The notes below the pieces were generated by a model that worked only from the letters and a program-made list of their open reading frames with translations, made no database searches and had not been told where the DNA came from. Source: Candidatus Aalborgicola lynettensis (lineage in GTDB: Bacteria > Pseudomonadota > Gammaproteobacteria > Burkholderiales > Burkholderiaceae_C). From it: 64,000 bases of DNA. Every line of letters starts with the position of its first letter. The first letter of the stretch is position 1. The stretch is from assembly GCA_016719405.1 (NCBI GenBank), contig JADJZE010000001.1:186001-250000 (forward strand). Direction: 5' to 3'. Shown here in pieces: positions 63,801 to 64,000 of this stretch. A program made the position numbers and the translations under genes.

Positions 63801-64000
63801 ATGCAGAAAACAGCAGTCTCCACGTCACCTACCCAAAGCGCCGTGCCCCGTGCGCCGCAGACTGAGCCCGCCAAGGCAGCCGCGCCTTTGCGTGAAATGG
63901 TTATCCCGGCGTGCCCTGAGTTGCTGGTGGCCTTGCGCAAGGAGATGAGCAAGGAAGACCCCGACCCCCAGGTGGTGGCCAGCATTGCCAGCCGTGATGT
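63801..64000 (+). CDS. HDOD-domain protein, N-terminal part only
   Basis: The first 66 residues are visible before the window ends. A Ser/Pro/Ala-rich start (MQKTAVSTSPTQSAVPRAPQ) is followed by REMVIPACPELLVALRKEMS and DPDPQVVASIASRDV, a pattern of the HDOD signalling domain (first helix and the xDP-like repeat). A gagga ribosome binding site precedes the ATG. HDOD proteins act in regulation and cyclic-di-GMP or chemotaxis-linked signalling. The rest cannot be assessed. Confidence 0.6.
   Translation, partial: MQKTAVSTSPTQSAVPRAPQTEPAKAAAPLREMVIPACPELLVALRKEMSKEDPDPQVVASIASRD

Overview
The window is a 64 kb piece of chromosome that most resembles a betaproteobacterium of the family Comamonadaceae (Rhodoferax/Polaromonas-like). 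The evidence is family-level protein resemblance, a high-GC housekeeping backbone, gene orders such as purM | AI-2E permease-hda-HAD-pcnB-folK and aat-bpt, and scattered copies of a short repeat (core similar to tagctgcttgcgca) that I associate with Comamonadaceae genomes. No rRNA, tRNA, CRISPR array, insertion sequence or prophage was seen. Genes are densely packed; only two stretches exceed 300 bases without a gene (2584-2942 and 40972-41292).

Layout. 1-2583: an RND multidrug efflux operon (adaptor plus truncated AcrB-type pump) on the minus strand. 2943-6937: an ion-transport pair (putative Na+/H+ antiporter overlapping a P2-type ATPase). 7087-10101: an alkyl/aryl-sulfatase lipoprotein divergent from a LysR regulator. 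10144-12536: cobA, a ProQ/FinO RNA chaperone and an HExxH protein. 12770-17152: pssA, leuA, a PBP7-type endopeptidase and an IclR regulator. 17279-21260: N-degron transferases (aat, bpt), a DUF2628/SPOR protein and MltB. 21359-25499: a MoxR/DUF58/TgpA-type transglutaminase cluster, divergent from a histone-deacetylase-like amidohydrolase and an MscS channel. 27978-32666: etfBA, an acyl-CoA dehydrogenase and a nitronate monooxygenase. 32663-36044: a 7TM-DISM diguanylate cyclase and a beta-CASP metallo-beta-lactamase. 36159-40510: dnaJ, dnaK, grpE and an FKBP. 40660-42413: an HxlR-like regulator, a ComFB-like protein and aroE. 42513-47045: rpoD and dnaG. 47122-55421: murJ, sirB1-like, purM, an AI-2E permease, hda, a HAD phosphatase, pcnB and folK. 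55431-64000: a second 7TM-DISM diguanylate cyclase, RidA, a STAS-domain protein, comEC, a frameshifted M20 amidohydrolase and the start of an HDOD gene.

The functions are mainly housekeeping: heat-shock chaperones, replication and transcription core genes, cell-wall synthesis and remodelling, amino-acid, lipid and folate synthesis, and beta-oxidation electron transfer. Signalling is represented by two cyclic-di-GMP synthases and possibly a nucleotide-binding ComFB protein. I found no clear new defence or biosynthetic system. The most unusual signals are the short repeat lying inside at least four reading frames (including the MltB signal peptide and ComEC twice), two different operator-like palindromes before etfBA, a structured noncoding segment before comFB, a 25-base duplicated fragment linking 2772-2796 with the end of the sulfatase gene, and the frameshift in the M20 gene.
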